Source: Sclerodactyla briareus (taxonomy: Eukaryota; Echinodermata; Holothuroidea; Dendrochirotida; Sclerodactylidae). Taken from it: a stretch of 64,000 bases of DNA. Positions 34,426-46,320 of this stretch are shown here, in pieces. A model generated the notes under the pieces. The model was not told where the DNA came from, searched no databases, and saw only the letters and a list, made by a program, of their open reading frames with translations. The stretch's first letter is position 1; each line of letters starts with the position of its first letter. Location: NCBI GenBank assembly GCA_026419785.1, contig JAODTK010001010.1:62001-126000 (forward strand). Direction: 5' to 3'. The position numbers and the translations under genes were made by a program.

Positions 34426-35039
34426 GTGGAGTTCATGGTAGCGGAATTGGTTAAAACTGTCAAAGCTCATAGTTGGGTTTATGAATTCTCAAGACCTAGT
34501 TATATCATCGGCCAAGGTTCCTCATTCCTGATAAGCTGAAGCGAGGGCGAGGCCAGCATCGTGTAGACCACCCCCCTCCTCTTCCATTCACATTGCAGTC
34601 GTGAGTGAAATTCGCCTATTCTGTGCTCTGGTGAAAGTTTGCAATAACACACAATAGTGCAATAGTAATCTAGGGATGCACCCTTGATGGGCCTTGTATA
34701 GGTTCGATCTTTTACAATGTTGCAGTATTCCGATCTGCAGCCTTGTCCGCAGGAAAGGATCAGGAAGGAACCGAGTCCACAACACCCTAGAAGGCGAACA
34801 ACAGAACTCTACTTGTATAGGTTTGATCCTCTGTTGTATCTATCTCAGGTGATGGTGGGGTCAAATAAATGAATCCTGTTTTCGTTATAAAATACAGATG
34901 CTATAATAGCTATATTAGTCCCACGTTGGTATGGGCCAACTTCACCAATGACAGCATGAAATAACTTGGAATTGGTAACAAACGTTCGAAGCTTGAAGAC
35001 AGGCTATTCGGGAAACAATTGTTGCCACTTTTCCTACAG

Positions 35040-35156
35040 AACTGGAGTGCTACACATGTTCCGGAGAACAGGAATGCTCACAGCCACCCGAGTCTCTTGA
35101 TGTTGAAGTTTGCAATGTCGGGGAGGTCTGCATCTTTGTTGACATCACGGTTGATT
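35040..35156 (+). CDS. LU domain 9, first-half exon (A9)
   Basis: Acceptor TTTTCCTACAG, 117 nt, phase 1-1. It reads LECYTCSGEQECSQPPESL, then EVCNVGEVCIFVDITVD. All five cysteines are present; the sequon is VDI instead of NVT. The inferred donor TGTTACT is weak. Without splicing the frame runs a further few codons (CYCDSRITSI) to a stop. Diverged from LU2-LU7, so probably an older unit. Confidence 0.8.
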
Positions 35157-36414
35157 GTTACTGTGATTCTCGGATCACCTCTATATAAATGAGCAGAATC
35201 CATAGAAGTCTTTGAAAAATTTAGAGTACATCATCTTACACTATAACCCTATTCCATCTTTCACAGTATTCTCCCCAATGTGTCATTGAGTATATAGTTA
35301 AACATGCAGTCTTCCACAAGTGTCATGGTTTGGTAAGTCCTCCCAGAATTGGCTAGTGGAGATTCTACAGTTGTGACCAATCTTTGAGTCTCAGAAAAAG
35401 TATTTTTCTGCTTGCAACTGAACTTTGTAAACCAAACTTGCCTAAAAAAAAGACATTCTGTAAAGATTTCTACTGAATGTTCTGCCACAATAAACGTAAA
35501 CGCATACTTGCACTTCTGTGCCTGAATAGTTCTCACAACTTTGTGCGAGTGTTGCATTTAGAGTTGCCAATTATAGCCAGTCCACATTCAGGGAGAAACA
35601 ACATGAATGTGCACGACGCAGATGTTGAACGAATCTCAGGGCAACATTCGTCAAACAGTTTGCGCCATACACCTCTTGCACATGTATATCGTGAATAACC
35701 CATGTGTGCGACTTGTGATATTTCCCTATGTCTCTCCATTATCTTTGAATTTTCTTTAGTGAAGTTTATCAATAGATGTTTCATTTTCCCAGAGGATAGT
35801 ACAGTTAAGAAAATGAAATGAAATGAAAATAATCTGTCAAACAGAAGTATACGCTCCCTTCTATTTAGTCCATCTCTTGAACTAATGGAGGCTCCTCAAC
35901 TCTACAGATTAGGTTGGATGACTATGATACTCGGTCAGTGTTATTATGGACTAGTGGCTAAGGCTGGAATTCCATAGATGCAAATGTCGCAAGACAGCGA
36001 CCATCTAGGGGTCTGGGGTCAACAGTCTTCTATGGGTAGTGGAACGTCTCTAAAATGGGGGTAGTGGGGTATTTGGGGGAGTCCAGTGTTCCTTCCTCAG
36101 ATTAACTTGTGATCATAAAATGTGTTGATTGTCATCAGTGACCAGTGTTACTTTATGGGGTGGGTGTTCAAAAATTTGATGTCGGTGGTGAGGTTCATTT
36201 AAGTTACACAAAGGTCATTTTATCTGCTTGAAATTATTGCATCGTATTATGTTTTTGCACAGCACCATGCCATGGTGCTATATTTGGACACTCAATCTTT
36301 GATAAACGCTGCATGCTCTGTGAAAATGGCTCCTCATATTTCTTCATGTTCCATTGAACCGTATCCATCACCTTCTTTTGAACTGCTGTATGAACGTTAT
36401 CTTCGTTCACTCAG
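35157..36414. other. Intron, nothing recognised
   Basis: About 1.25 kb without exon or clear repeat; one GGGGT-rich patch near 36050-36080. Confidence 0.4.
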
Positions 36415-36593
36415 GTTGGGACCACGCAGGGAACGTCTCCCAGGGGAATTCTTCCGGCAGGTGAAGATGGGTGTATTCTGGAGCGACTACTAGGATTCGG
36501 CTGAAACCATTCCCATCTCGGGATCTAACGGACTCCACGACGGGAGCGGCCTGCTTCTTTGTGATAGCCGGTGCATCCCACCAGAGCCAGAAG
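36415..36593 (+). pseudogene. LU domain 9, second-half exon (B9), diverged or decayed
   Basis: After the acceptor TTCACTCAG the sequence has RRER where the family has RREC (TGT to CGT), and near the end CFCDSRCIPPEPE(G) is recoverable only by ignoring two extra bases in CTTCTTTGTGA. The interior shows only vague similarity (KPFPSRDL resembles KSKPRPRTIDL of B8). Donor AAGGTAATC. It is placed exactly where LU9 needs its second half, but cysteine 6 appears lost and the frame is broken. I lean towards a decayed exon. Confidence 0.5.
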
Positions 36594-37353
36594 GTAATCC
36601 ATGAGCAAACTTGAAAATGTTCCTGAATGATCAGTCCACTTGAACAGAATTTACCAATAAAATCCATTCTTAATCTTTGGAACATATTTTATATTAGTTG
36701 AGATGGATATGACTTGTATATTCATGTAAGTGAGATCCTTAACAAGTGGGAATTGTTTCCCCAAGCTGGTGGGTAGTTTTGCTAAAGTGTTGTTATTTGA
36801 GACCAATGTCATGTTGCTTGTAAACCCAGGAAAAGTTGTTCAGGTATATTAACACTTCCTGAATTCAAACACTGATTTGATGATATTCGTAAAGTGATGT
36901 TGAATCAAACTAAGGCTAGGTGTTCCAGTCCCAAAGAGTAATTGGAAATTTACCTTTCCACAATTTAACGGCCAGAACTAGATAATAGCCAATATTTACA
37001 GGCGAAACAGGATCATCCTTTGCACCTAGGACCAGCAAATGTCAGTATTTGAATGACATTACCGTAGGTGGCTACAGATCCTCTACTCAAACTATTGCTT
37101 GATTGCAGTTCTTAACATTTCTCTGATGTCAGTCTCAACAACTGAAAGGTGTGAGGTGGAACAAGAAATGAATGTTGATCCATCGGACAGTGAAAACATT
37201 TCTTTCTGTTGGAAGACTACACAAAATTATTCACTTGGCTGCAGGTCTAGTTGAATAATCCAATCTTTCAGCTGAAGAAAATTGTGGTACCATTCTGTTT
37301 TTAAAAATGAATTATGTGTATAATGATAATCTTCCTCCCTTTCTTCATTTAAG
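36594..37353. other. Intron, nothing recognised
   Basis: 0.76 kb of AT-rich sequence without a recognisable element. Confidence 0.4.
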
Positions 37354-37468
37354 TGTTCGAGTTGCTACGCTGTACGAACCTGCAGTCTTGTATTGATCGA
37401 GGAGAGTATCACATGTGGAGTCGGTGAATTATGTGCGACGACGAATGTCTCCCTCATTCTGAATGCGG
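37354..37468 (+). CDS. LU domain 10, first-half exon (A10), diverged
   Basis: Acceptor CTTCATTTAAG, donor GGTAAGA, 115 nt (114 or 117 expected). It has RCTNLQSCIDRGE, then, after a one-base slip, TCGVGELCATTNVSLILNA. The GELC and NVS motifs match GEVC and NVT. The first cysteine reads in a shifted frame (GAGTTGCTACGC for GAGTGCTACGCC). Diverged, terminal unit of the LU block. Confidence 0.7.
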
Positions 37469-38297
37469 GTAAGATTATTCATGAGTCAAAATTCTCCCAT
37501 CACACTTTAGTCAGCTTGCGATAAAATATACGAGACGAGGCCTGGTTGTTAATAAATGGTGTTGAACCAATTAATGTCGAGCAACACAGAGCTCCCTAGG
37601 TGATCATGCTTGTTGTACTTCCAGCTGCACGGAGGGGTGAGAGAAGATCAGAGTCCTCTATGAACTACCTCACTTCACTGCATGCTGGTTAGCTAGCAGA
37701 ACCCAAGGTGCTCAGGTGGGAGGAGGCAGTTGCCCATCAATAACTGGGTGCTATGTAGTGCCTTCCAGGAATTAACATGGCTGTCACTGTGTCTTGTAAT
37801 TGTAGGAACTGGGGTGGGCCAGGTCAGCGGCTGGGGTTGCGTCATAGCTCTTTGGTTGGTTGTGGTTCCTATGGTAGCACATCAAGGAGCTAGGAGGGAG
37901 GGGGAATGGGTTGGCCGCTTACTTGGAGAGGAGGGGCCAGGTTGGAAGTTCCATTTGAATGTGCTTCCAGGCAGTGTTTGGCAAGGGCGGCTTGCAGCCG
38001 CGGTTGAAAGTTGGGGGTCAAGAGCAGTTGGGGGGGGGGGGGGTTCAATGCAGTGATGGGAACCATTTTTGTGTGAAAAAATCATTATGTATGGAGCCTT
38101 TTCCAAAATTGGGGGGTTTGGGACCCCCGGACCACACCTAGTGGCTGCGCCTTGTGCTTTCGGGAGTGAGTAGGTAGTATGATGATGCCAAGAGAGTTGG
38201 GATTTTCATTTGACTCGAGTCCTAGAGCATATCCTGATTTCCAATTATTTTGAATCATTCGTCAACTATATTCCAACCGACTTGCTGTAATATTCAG
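37469..38297. other. Intron with a poly-G tract
   Basis: Contains a run of about 13 Gs at 38031-38043 in a G-rich region from about 37880. No exon seen. Confidence 0.45.
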
Positions 38298-38523
38298 GCT
38301 TATTAAACCCTGTTCATGCAGTGGGAGCTCCCTGTTGACCTCCAGGGGTTGCCTACCTGCTATTTGGAGGCCTCAGGACCGGGACGCCTGACCAGCCAGG
38401 AGTTCATAGACTTTCTGCAAGTGGACAACCCTGCGCTGAACGATGTGACGGGCAGCATCGGGGCCTCCTGTTTCTGCGACTCTGACCTCTGTAACACGGT
38501 TGTCATTGGTATTGTGGATGAAG
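38298..38523 (+). CDS. LU domain 10, second-half exon (B10)
   Basis: From about 38316 one frame reads LPTCYLEASG, LTSQEFIDFLQVDNPALNDV, SIGASCFCDSDLCNTVVIG, IVDEG, ending at GGTGAGT. CFCDSDLCN gives cysteines 8 to 10 and the terminal Asn; the TC gives cysteine 7. Cysteine 6 is not clear: the region between the likely acceptor (TATTCAG, ending 38297) and the open frame needs a one-base shift. It is rather GC-rich compared with the other B exons. Last LU unit. Confidence 0.8.
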
Positions 38524-40264
38524 GTGAGTGGTCACTTTTTCCTTTAGAGAAGATGGTGGTAGGAACAGGGTAACGATCGGGGAGGACGAGTGGGAGTGAG
38601 AGATTGTAACAATGAGCAGGGTGCTGGGAGAGGATGAGTGGGGCCTTTAAATTGAATCACGGTGCGGGTGGGGAGGTGATTTGATGGTGGAGTATGAGTA
38701 TGGACTGAGGGAGTCAGCGATGGGAGGGGTAGGAAGATGTGGAGGCCATCCTGAGTTTACCTTCCATGTCCGTGGTTGAATAATAGTTAGAGCAGGAGGT
38801 TCGACTCCAGAAAAGATGCCGTATGCATGCTCTGCCAACACATATTTTTTGTATGTCTCGACGGCCGCCATATCCTTTGGCCCCTCATAGAGTTTGTTTA
38901 GTTAATTTCTAGAATGGGTTCGATGGTGAGAAATTGCGAAGGAGAACACAGACTAAATTATCTGGACCGACAAAATCCCTGGACGTTCATCAAGAAAAAC
39001 ATGTTTTGCATTGTCAACTTGAGATCAATGAAGGTACAGTATTGCAGTCAACAATTGCATTCAAATGAATGTTGGCCCGTATTAGGGGAATTACAGATGT
39101 CTTCCAAGACCATCTCATGGGAAAGTGTCCACTTCGGGGTCAGGGTCATAGTCACCATACTTAAATTGGGCAATTTTTCCAGTAAATAAAAAAACAGAGG
39201 GCGCCTCATACCCGCCTGTTTCGCTCTCAGAGGGGGGGGGGGGTATTTATCCTAGGCTCTGATGAAGGTGGTAGCAGGGGGCCGGGCCTATACTGAGGAA
39301 GGGGGTGATGGGGCAGGATCAATGAGAGGAGTTGGAAGTTGAAACTTGTTTCCTCTAGGTAGGATAGAAACCTGATAAATTTTTTAACAGTTCTTCAAAC
39401 ATATATTTGCTAGTTAGGCTGGAAGAGTAGAGGTTTTGATATATAATTAATGCATTGTTGTTCTTGTCATGTATGCATAGACATGTGATGATATATTTCT
39501 TCTGAATACCCACCTCCCTAAAACGCACCCAACTCGTCCTTCATGGTGGTGGAGCACTGGTACCTTGCAATTAGGGCTAACACTAAGCAGTGTTCCTCTT
39601 CCGGGTCCGGAGCAGGGTCGAATGAGTTACACCACTTCTCGAAATCATCTCGACCCTTCACATATTGACTTCCTATTACAGTTTTGCAATTATCGATTCT
39701 GCATCCTTGGTTGGCACTTGAACTCTACTGAGATTCAGTCTAATGAATTATAAATGTAAATAATGTCATTAAATAGAAAGGACCGAAAGTCAAGTCACAT
39801 CACTAATGGGCTCCCAAAATTTTGTAGGACAACTGAAGGATGAAATATAAAGAGGGCTGATCTATTAGCTGGAAGAAAAAAAATGAATGCGTCAGGCAAA
39901 ACCCGAAGTAGTTGCTAGACATTCCTTTTACGAGTTATTATTTGAAGTTTGTGCATGTGTATTGGCACAGATCGAAGAGCATCCCATCATGCAATAATAA
40001 ATGATGTCTCTCTTGCACAACCCTGCAAACAGTCTTTGTTTCGTGTGAAATTCACCCAAACGTTATTTCCACTTTGAAAGAATTTAGTCTTTGGGAGAGG
40101 ATTGCTTGTAGTGGTGTGGGTGGTGGTGATGGTTACTTGGTGAGAGAAAGATGAATGGAGTTGAGAAGGGGAGAAAGACTACAGAGTTGTAAATGTTGGA
40201 CTATCAACAAAAATGTGAACAATGAATACAGACAGAACTTCTTGGGTTGTCCAATTGGACGTCA
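38524..40264. other. Intron sequence upstream of the retrotransposon
   Basis: Contains a G run at 39231-39242 and otherwise unassigned sequence. It ends with GTCA (40261-40264), the left copy of the retrotransposon target duplication. Confidence 0.5.
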
Positions 40265-41542
40265 TGGGGGAACGGTTATTTGTGCACGTTATATCCTTCG
40301 TAACGATTACAACTCTACTATCCTAACATTTTAAACAATTCTAAATAACTATCCCTAAAGCAGATCCTAAAATCTCAATAATAAGGAGGGCCCAAACAAA
40401 ATGTAAAATTGTCAAACTAATCGCCCAAAATCTAACATTTTGGTCACCCGCACACGAGAGGTCTGCGGAACACCAGTATCGGCTACCCCAGAGGTCCGTA
40501 CGGAGGAGCCATAAAGCCCTAGAGCTCCGTCCCAGCGATGAGTCATGCTCCCGCGAGGTTGAGGACCACAGACCCCCATCCATCAAGGAATCCACACCAA
40601 TAAGGAATGCCAACGCGGAATGAGAACCCTAAAATGGAAAGCTGCCAAGGTAAAGAATTCCGGACAGGTTACAGTACAAAATAAAATATCACATCTCTCA
40701 CGAGGATAATTCAACATAAATGAAGTCGTCACATATTTTAGGAAATTATCATTATTCACACCTACTTTAATTACCGGAAAAACAATTTAGCAATAAAACT
40801 GCCAAACTTGCAACACCTTAATGCGAATCAAAATGGCCGTCTATTTACTCAAGTAACTAATATATACACCATAAAATATAGCGCTGAAGATTCAACAACT
40901 AATTATGTGTTTAACGACACTCGTATTTTGCGTGTCACAACTGTTCACAAAACAGCACCATGTCTCACGAAAAACAGTTAGCTCGACTTGAAATCAACTC
41001 CCCAAACCAAAAGTGTTCTAATTCTAACAAAAAGGGGGGCGGGTGAAATTACATAAAGATTTGACACTCACCAAAAGTGCTTTCCCGATAATCAGGAGGA
41101 GACTCGATCACTCCGTATGGTCTCGGGCGACGGTGCCGCCCACGGTAGATCAGGCCCAAGAAGCCTAACGTTCCCCCTTTCTCAGAGTATATTTTAGGAC
41201 TTGCCAAAACGACACAACTGCTCGATATTAACACACCTTAACTCAAGGCGGTAACGTTGACATGCCTCTAATCCGTTGCTCTACGCCCGTCCTTTCGGAT
41301 TTCGGTACAGGGTGTGACGCTGAGAAACCCACGCTAATTGCTTTTTTACTAACCCCACCCAATTTCATTGAATCAGAGCAAACAATACAGCCGTTATTTC
41401 ATGCACTACTAAGCCACCCCAGACGAACATCAACATGTTACGTAATTGTAAACAACTACACCCAGCATAAACCAGTGATGACCCCTACGCTGTATGGAAT
41501 GCAACTTGGACAGAAGCATTGTTTTGAAATCACACTGTGACA
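40265..41542 (-). repeat. 3' LTR of the Gmr1-type element
   Basis: The left copy by coordinate. It begins TGGGGGAACGGTT and ends ATCACACTGTGACA. It matches the other LTR throughout (for example CAATAATAAGGAGGGCCC and ACCCCAGAGGTCCGTACG). Differences are largely one- to few-base indels. Confidence 0.92.
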
Positions 41543-41553
41543 TCTACTTCCCC
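41543..41553 (-). other. Polypurine tract of the retrotransposon
   Basis: GGGGAAGTAGA on the minus strand lies directly against the inner end of the 3' LTR, the expected position of the plus-strand primer. It independently confirms the minus-strand orientation. Confidence 0.75.
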
Positions 41554-41589
41554 AAAAAGGTACTCTCATCACATTTTCCAAACCTTCCA

Positions 41590-42050
41590 AAACTATGCTT
41601 AAGTAGCCCTACTCAAAAAATCTGCACCACAATTATCCTTACTTTTGATGTACCTTGATCCTGTTACCTGTAAGGTGCAAGCAAGAGCCCTCTCTGATTC
41701 TCTCCCTTTGCCAATCTTTGGATTGCTTGATCACTTTAATGCGATGATCTTCCTCATCGTGAATTTGCCCATACAGATACGGCTTGAACTTCTGAATGCC
41801 CACACTATGGCCAAGCACTCACGCTCAATTACAGAATTTTGGCTCTTACGCGGATAAACTTCTTGCGCCTTGCAAAAAACACAGGAAATTTTGTCCCATC
41901 CACGCATTGCAGTAATACTGCCGCCATACCTACATCAATTGCATCTGTCCTGATTATGAATGGCATGCTTATTCGGCAGATTTAGACTTGGCACTTGTGA
42001 GCATACGCTTCAGTGTTTGAAATGCCGTCTCACGGCTAACTTCCCATTTA
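41590..42050 (-). pseudogene. RNase H domain of the retrotransposon, frame-broken
   Basis: At about 41808-41830 the minus strand encodes ERECLAIVWA, followed by KFKPYLYG, the conserved core of Ty3/Gypsy RNase H. Further on a TDH equivalent and a terminal GADFLSRA-like stretch are recoverable in other frames, ending near 41595. It is downstream of reverse transcriptase, as in all Ty3/Gypsy elements. Confidence 0.75.
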
Positions 42051-42870
42051 TTTTGTTTGGCTCGCTGCTTTCCGCACAGCAATCGTTAATGGAGCGGCAA
42101 TAATAGCGTAGTTTGGAATGTCGGAATGATAATAACCGGTCAGACCTAGGAACGATCGCATTTTCGACTTGGTCTCTGGTCTTTTCGCAACCTGTATGGC
42201 ATCAATTTTTGTCGGCCTTGGCTTTGACTGACAATGACTAACCAACAGCAGGAAGCATTTTGTTTGGCTTGCGCTACATTTGCTTCGCGGCAGACGGCTT
42301 TTTAAACACCCGAGTGATACCTTTAGTGTTCGCAAATGTCTGTGGTGTACTAGTATGTCATCCAATGTAGTGTCTACGCGTCCCACAGTCTTTCAGAAGG
42401 TCTCCGCATGAACACTGCGAAAACGAAGCAGCCGAATTACCAAAACCAAATGGCATATTATTAACGTGGAACAAGCCATGGTGCGTTAGGAATGCGGTGT
42501 ACTGCTTGCATTGCTCATTCAGGGGTATCTGCCAATACCTTTGCGGAAATCAAATTTGGAAAAAAAGACAAGCTTTGGGCAAGTTTATGAAAATTTCAGT
42601 TATGATCAAGGAATCGGTTCGCGTCGAAAGACCATCTTTGTGTTAATGCGCGGAAGCCACGCAATATTCTGTCACTCCCATCAGGTTTCTTTACAATTAC
42701 CACGGACTCGTGTACGGGCTTGTGATTGGCTCCACAACACCCATTCTATCATTGCTCTATGTCTTTCGCTAATGGTATCCTAAGTTGCATGCGGCGCAGG
42801 ATATGGTTTCTCCTCTACGGGTTTGTCATCTGTAAGCTTTTTGTCAAGGGCATGCTCACCTAGAGTAGGT
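42050..42870 (-). pseudogene. Reverse transcriptase domain of the retrotransposon, frame-broken
   Basis: Successive minus-strand motifs: KLTDDKPVEEKPYP (N-terminal region, about 42840), VVIVKKPDGS equivalent (about 42690), MPFGF (42442-42456), LDDILVH (about 42350-42365, the YxDD-type catalytic motif, here TLDD after a nearby indel), and RSFLGLTGYY (about 42130-42160). The order matches Ty3/Gypsy reverse transcriptase. Several frameshifts and stops interrupt it. Confidence 0.85.
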
Positions 42871-42931
42871 CTTCACTTTGTATGTCTGTCAACACATCCC
42901 TGAAGTTGCTTGTAACAGAAATTTTTATTTT

Positions 42932-42951
42932 GGGACTGAATTTTCAGTCCC
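42932..42951. repeat. Terminal palindrome of the foldback-like element
   Basis: GGGACTGAA and TTCAGTCCC, 9-base arms around TT, form a near-perfect palindrome inside the terminal repeat. The right end has a slightly altered version (GGGACTGAAATTCAGTCAC). Confidence 0.85.
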
Positions 42952-43399
42952 AAAAATCATCTAGTGTTATACAGAAAGAAATTTGGCTAATACAAGGTCA
43001 ATATGTGGACTAAATGTTTGTTTTAATACAGGGAAAAGATGCAGCTATGTAATTATCACTAAACTTTTGTGTGTTTGTGAGCTCTCTGCAGGATACAGGG
43101 CATTTCCTGCTGATTATCCTAATATTGTCTTAATACAAGATTACTATATCCAAGTTACATGACATTGATCTTGGGTTAATACAATGTTATTGGCTTGGGA
43201 CCATGAACAAGTAATATTGTCTCAATACCAGATGCCTATCATGCAAGTACATGGCAATCATGTTGTGCTGATACAGTGTGACGTTCAGATCACAACATGC
43301 AAAGTACAGGTTTCTGATATCGTATAATACAAGTGTCTGTTAGAGATGCCACCACATTAGGTAATTTTTTCTAATACGACGGCCTTATATCAAAACCTC

Positions 43400-44340
43400 T
43401 GGGACATTAGATCTCGTGACTAATCCATGTGCCTGTTCAGAGGACTCCATGAGATTAAGCAATCCTGTCTTCATACGAGATCTCTATATATATATGCAAA
43501 CCTCATGACCAATGATCTCGTACGAATACAATGTGCTGTTCAGGACTCCATGGGGAGATGTAAATCCTGTCTTAATACGAGATCCTTTTACGCAAGTTCG
43601 GACGTCGACTACGTACTAATACAATAAAGATGTCAGAGACTCCATAATATTGAGTAATCCTGTCTTAATACGGATCCTCTATAGCAGCTATATGACATTG
43701 ATCTCATACTACAAAACAAAGGGGACTGTTCAGAGGCTCCATGAATATTGCGTAACCTGTCTTAAACAAGATCTCTACAGGTATATGCAAGCGAGATGAC
43801 AGTGATCTGGTACTAAAACAATGTTACTGTTTAGAGGCTCCAAGATATTGAGTAATCCTGTCTTAACAGGAGATCACTATATGCAAGCTATATGACATTG
43901 ATCTCGTACTAGTACAATTTGACTGTATCAGGACTCCTTGATATTGAGTAATCCTGCCTTAATACGAGATCTCTATATGCAAGCTATGTGACATTGATCT
44001 CGTACTAATACATTGTTGACTGTTCATGAGACTCCATGATCATGAGTAAATCCTGTTTAAAACGAGATCTCTTATGCAAGCCTATATGACAGTGATCTCT
44101 ACTAATACAATGTGACTGTTTAGAGACTCCATGATATGGAGTTATCTGTCTTAATACAAGATCTCTACAGGTAATATGCAAGCTATGTGACATTGATCTC
44201 GTACTAATTCATGTGGGACTGTTAGAGACTCCTGATATTGGAGAATCCTGTCTTAATACGAGATATCTATCTGCACGCTATATGACATTGATCTCGTCTA
44301 CAATGTGACTGTTCAGCGACTCCATGATATTAAGTGATCG
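43400..44340 (+). repeat. Left-arm minisatellite (about 97 bp) of the foldback-like element
   Basis: About nine to ten tandem units containing TAATCCTGTCTTAATACGAG, ATCTCTATATGCAAGCTATA, TGACATTGATCTCGTACTAA and GACTGTTCAGAGACTCCATG. The unit is the reverse complement of the right-arm array. Confidence 0.9.
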
Positions 44341-46320
44341 GTTTTATTGGTGAGGATGAAACCCTGGCCCCAGGGGTATTATCAGTAACCATTGTACCTA
44401 CGGGGAGCTGTTCAGGAATTTGAGGTCAGGTCATCTAGGGTCATTTTGACCAAAGAGGCTTTCTCTTTTTCTATTACAGAATATAACAATGGTGTGGGAC
44501 CAAAGAACAGTCTTTTAATTTGATTATGATTCAGAGAGTATGACAATGGTCAATACAAAATTCAGTTCTGATTGAAGAAGATGTGAAATGACCCAATAAA
44601 AAACAACACACACATTACTTGTAAATCATATTGGCAGGGTGAGTTACTGTGGCCATTTGCACTCTTGTTGCTAAATGGCAAGAAGCAGAGGTTTAATGAC
44701 TTTTTACTGTTGGAAGAAAAAAATTGAAACCTGTCAGGTATTCTCCCCTAAATTTCACAAATTTGAATTAGAATCACTACCTCGCTGAGAAACATGTGTT
44801 TTCTAGCAATTTACCCTTGTGTAAAATGTTAAGGTGTTCAGTCACTCCATTACTATTCGATGCTCTTGAATAACAAGGTGGATTCTTCACTGTCTTTGTA
44901 AGAGGCGGACCTACAAGCACATTGAGAAATATGGTTGAGTTTTTTACTGTATGGGTCCATTTGCTTGCATTCCTGTTGTTTAACAGATGCGTCTGAGAAA
45001 ATATTATTTGTTATAATTATTGTCTTGTGCTACAGGCAGCAGTGAGTTTGCTGCACATGTTTTCAGCCACAAACCAGAAACTAATGATTAGTGACGAGTG
45101 AGATATCTTTGAACATTTTTTTAAAGGTTCTAGGTCAACATGTCATTGAATTATACATATATATATTATGACGAAGGACCTAGGGTGGTCTGAAAATATC
45201 TGACGGTTTGTCATTAAAAACAGATACTCCTGTTGTCCATCATTCCACTTAATTTTACTTATTCTGTTGGGGGGTACACTGGACTGGAGTTTGGAACCGC
45301 GATTGTCAATCTACGATGATCATAGTATTTCATATATGTATACATATATATTCTATATAGTCTCCAGCAATACTGAGCCATTTGATGATGATTTCAGCCT
45401 GGTGTGTGCACACTAAGGGCCTGATGAGTTGTGTTCGAGCTTAGTTCTTAAGTTTGGACGATTGTGTCTTTCAATCGCCCCTCGGCATACGAGAATTACA
45501 CCCTTTGTTGTTTACATGTGTATCAGTGGTGTGACCCGTTCCGTACCTCACAATCATTATTAAACTGTGAAAATTGCTTCATCTTGTAAAGCGGCCAATC
45601 CATCATTCCAGCGTTTGTCAACTGGTAACTGTATAACGCCCCAGTACTATACACGAGCCTAGTGGAGTTCAGCCTGATTAATTTAGCCGTGGCGATCACA
45701 GCGTGGTGGCAAGTACGGCGGAATGAAGAAGACATACTAGTGGGAAAGTTGCTAAAATAAGGAGCTTAATTGACGCAATTAGTCATCACCCCGCGTGTGT
45801 TCTCAATACTACATAGGAAACCTGTTTACTGTCTTACAAGACTCGATGTCGGGGTTATAACCCAGGGATCTTGCAGGTGGATGGAAGGGAGTTAGTTGAT
45901 AGCTATAAACGTTCGATGCGTGTGGATCGCAAGATGAGTATCGAGTTGACAAAAGACCATGTTCGAGCAGGCCTGCAGGTCCAATTATAGCTGGAAAAAC
46001 ACCGTAACGTCAAAACAAATGAAAAGCTCAGGTAGTGTGACAGTGACCTGCGTATTATGACAAGAAAAAATTCAATCTGAACATACTACTAACTCAAAAT
46101 CAGTGTTTGTGTAGCTTGCACCTCGTATTAAGGCAAGTTCATTGACTGTTTTTAAGGCCCCTGAAAAATACATGTACTCACATTGTATCAATAAGCGATC
46201 AGTGTTTAAGTAACTTCCATATAAAGCAATCTCATACAAGAAATGAGCAGTCGGATTGACAGGAACGTCTTCAAAGAAATATATACTGATCATGGAGTCT
46301 CTAGACAGTATCATCCATAG
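44341..46320. other. Central region of the foldback-like element
   Basis: Non-repetitive sequence of about 2 kb between the inverted arms. Part near 44340-44480 resembles a dispersed repeat (GGTCATCTAGGGTCATTTTG). The longest open frames are 70-80 codons with no recognised domain. No transposase signature seen. Confidence 0.5.

Noticed and set aside
36272-36493. 73-codon open frame as an independent gene
   Set aside because: It overlaps the acceptor and start of the decayed LU9 B exon by chance and has no domain of its own.
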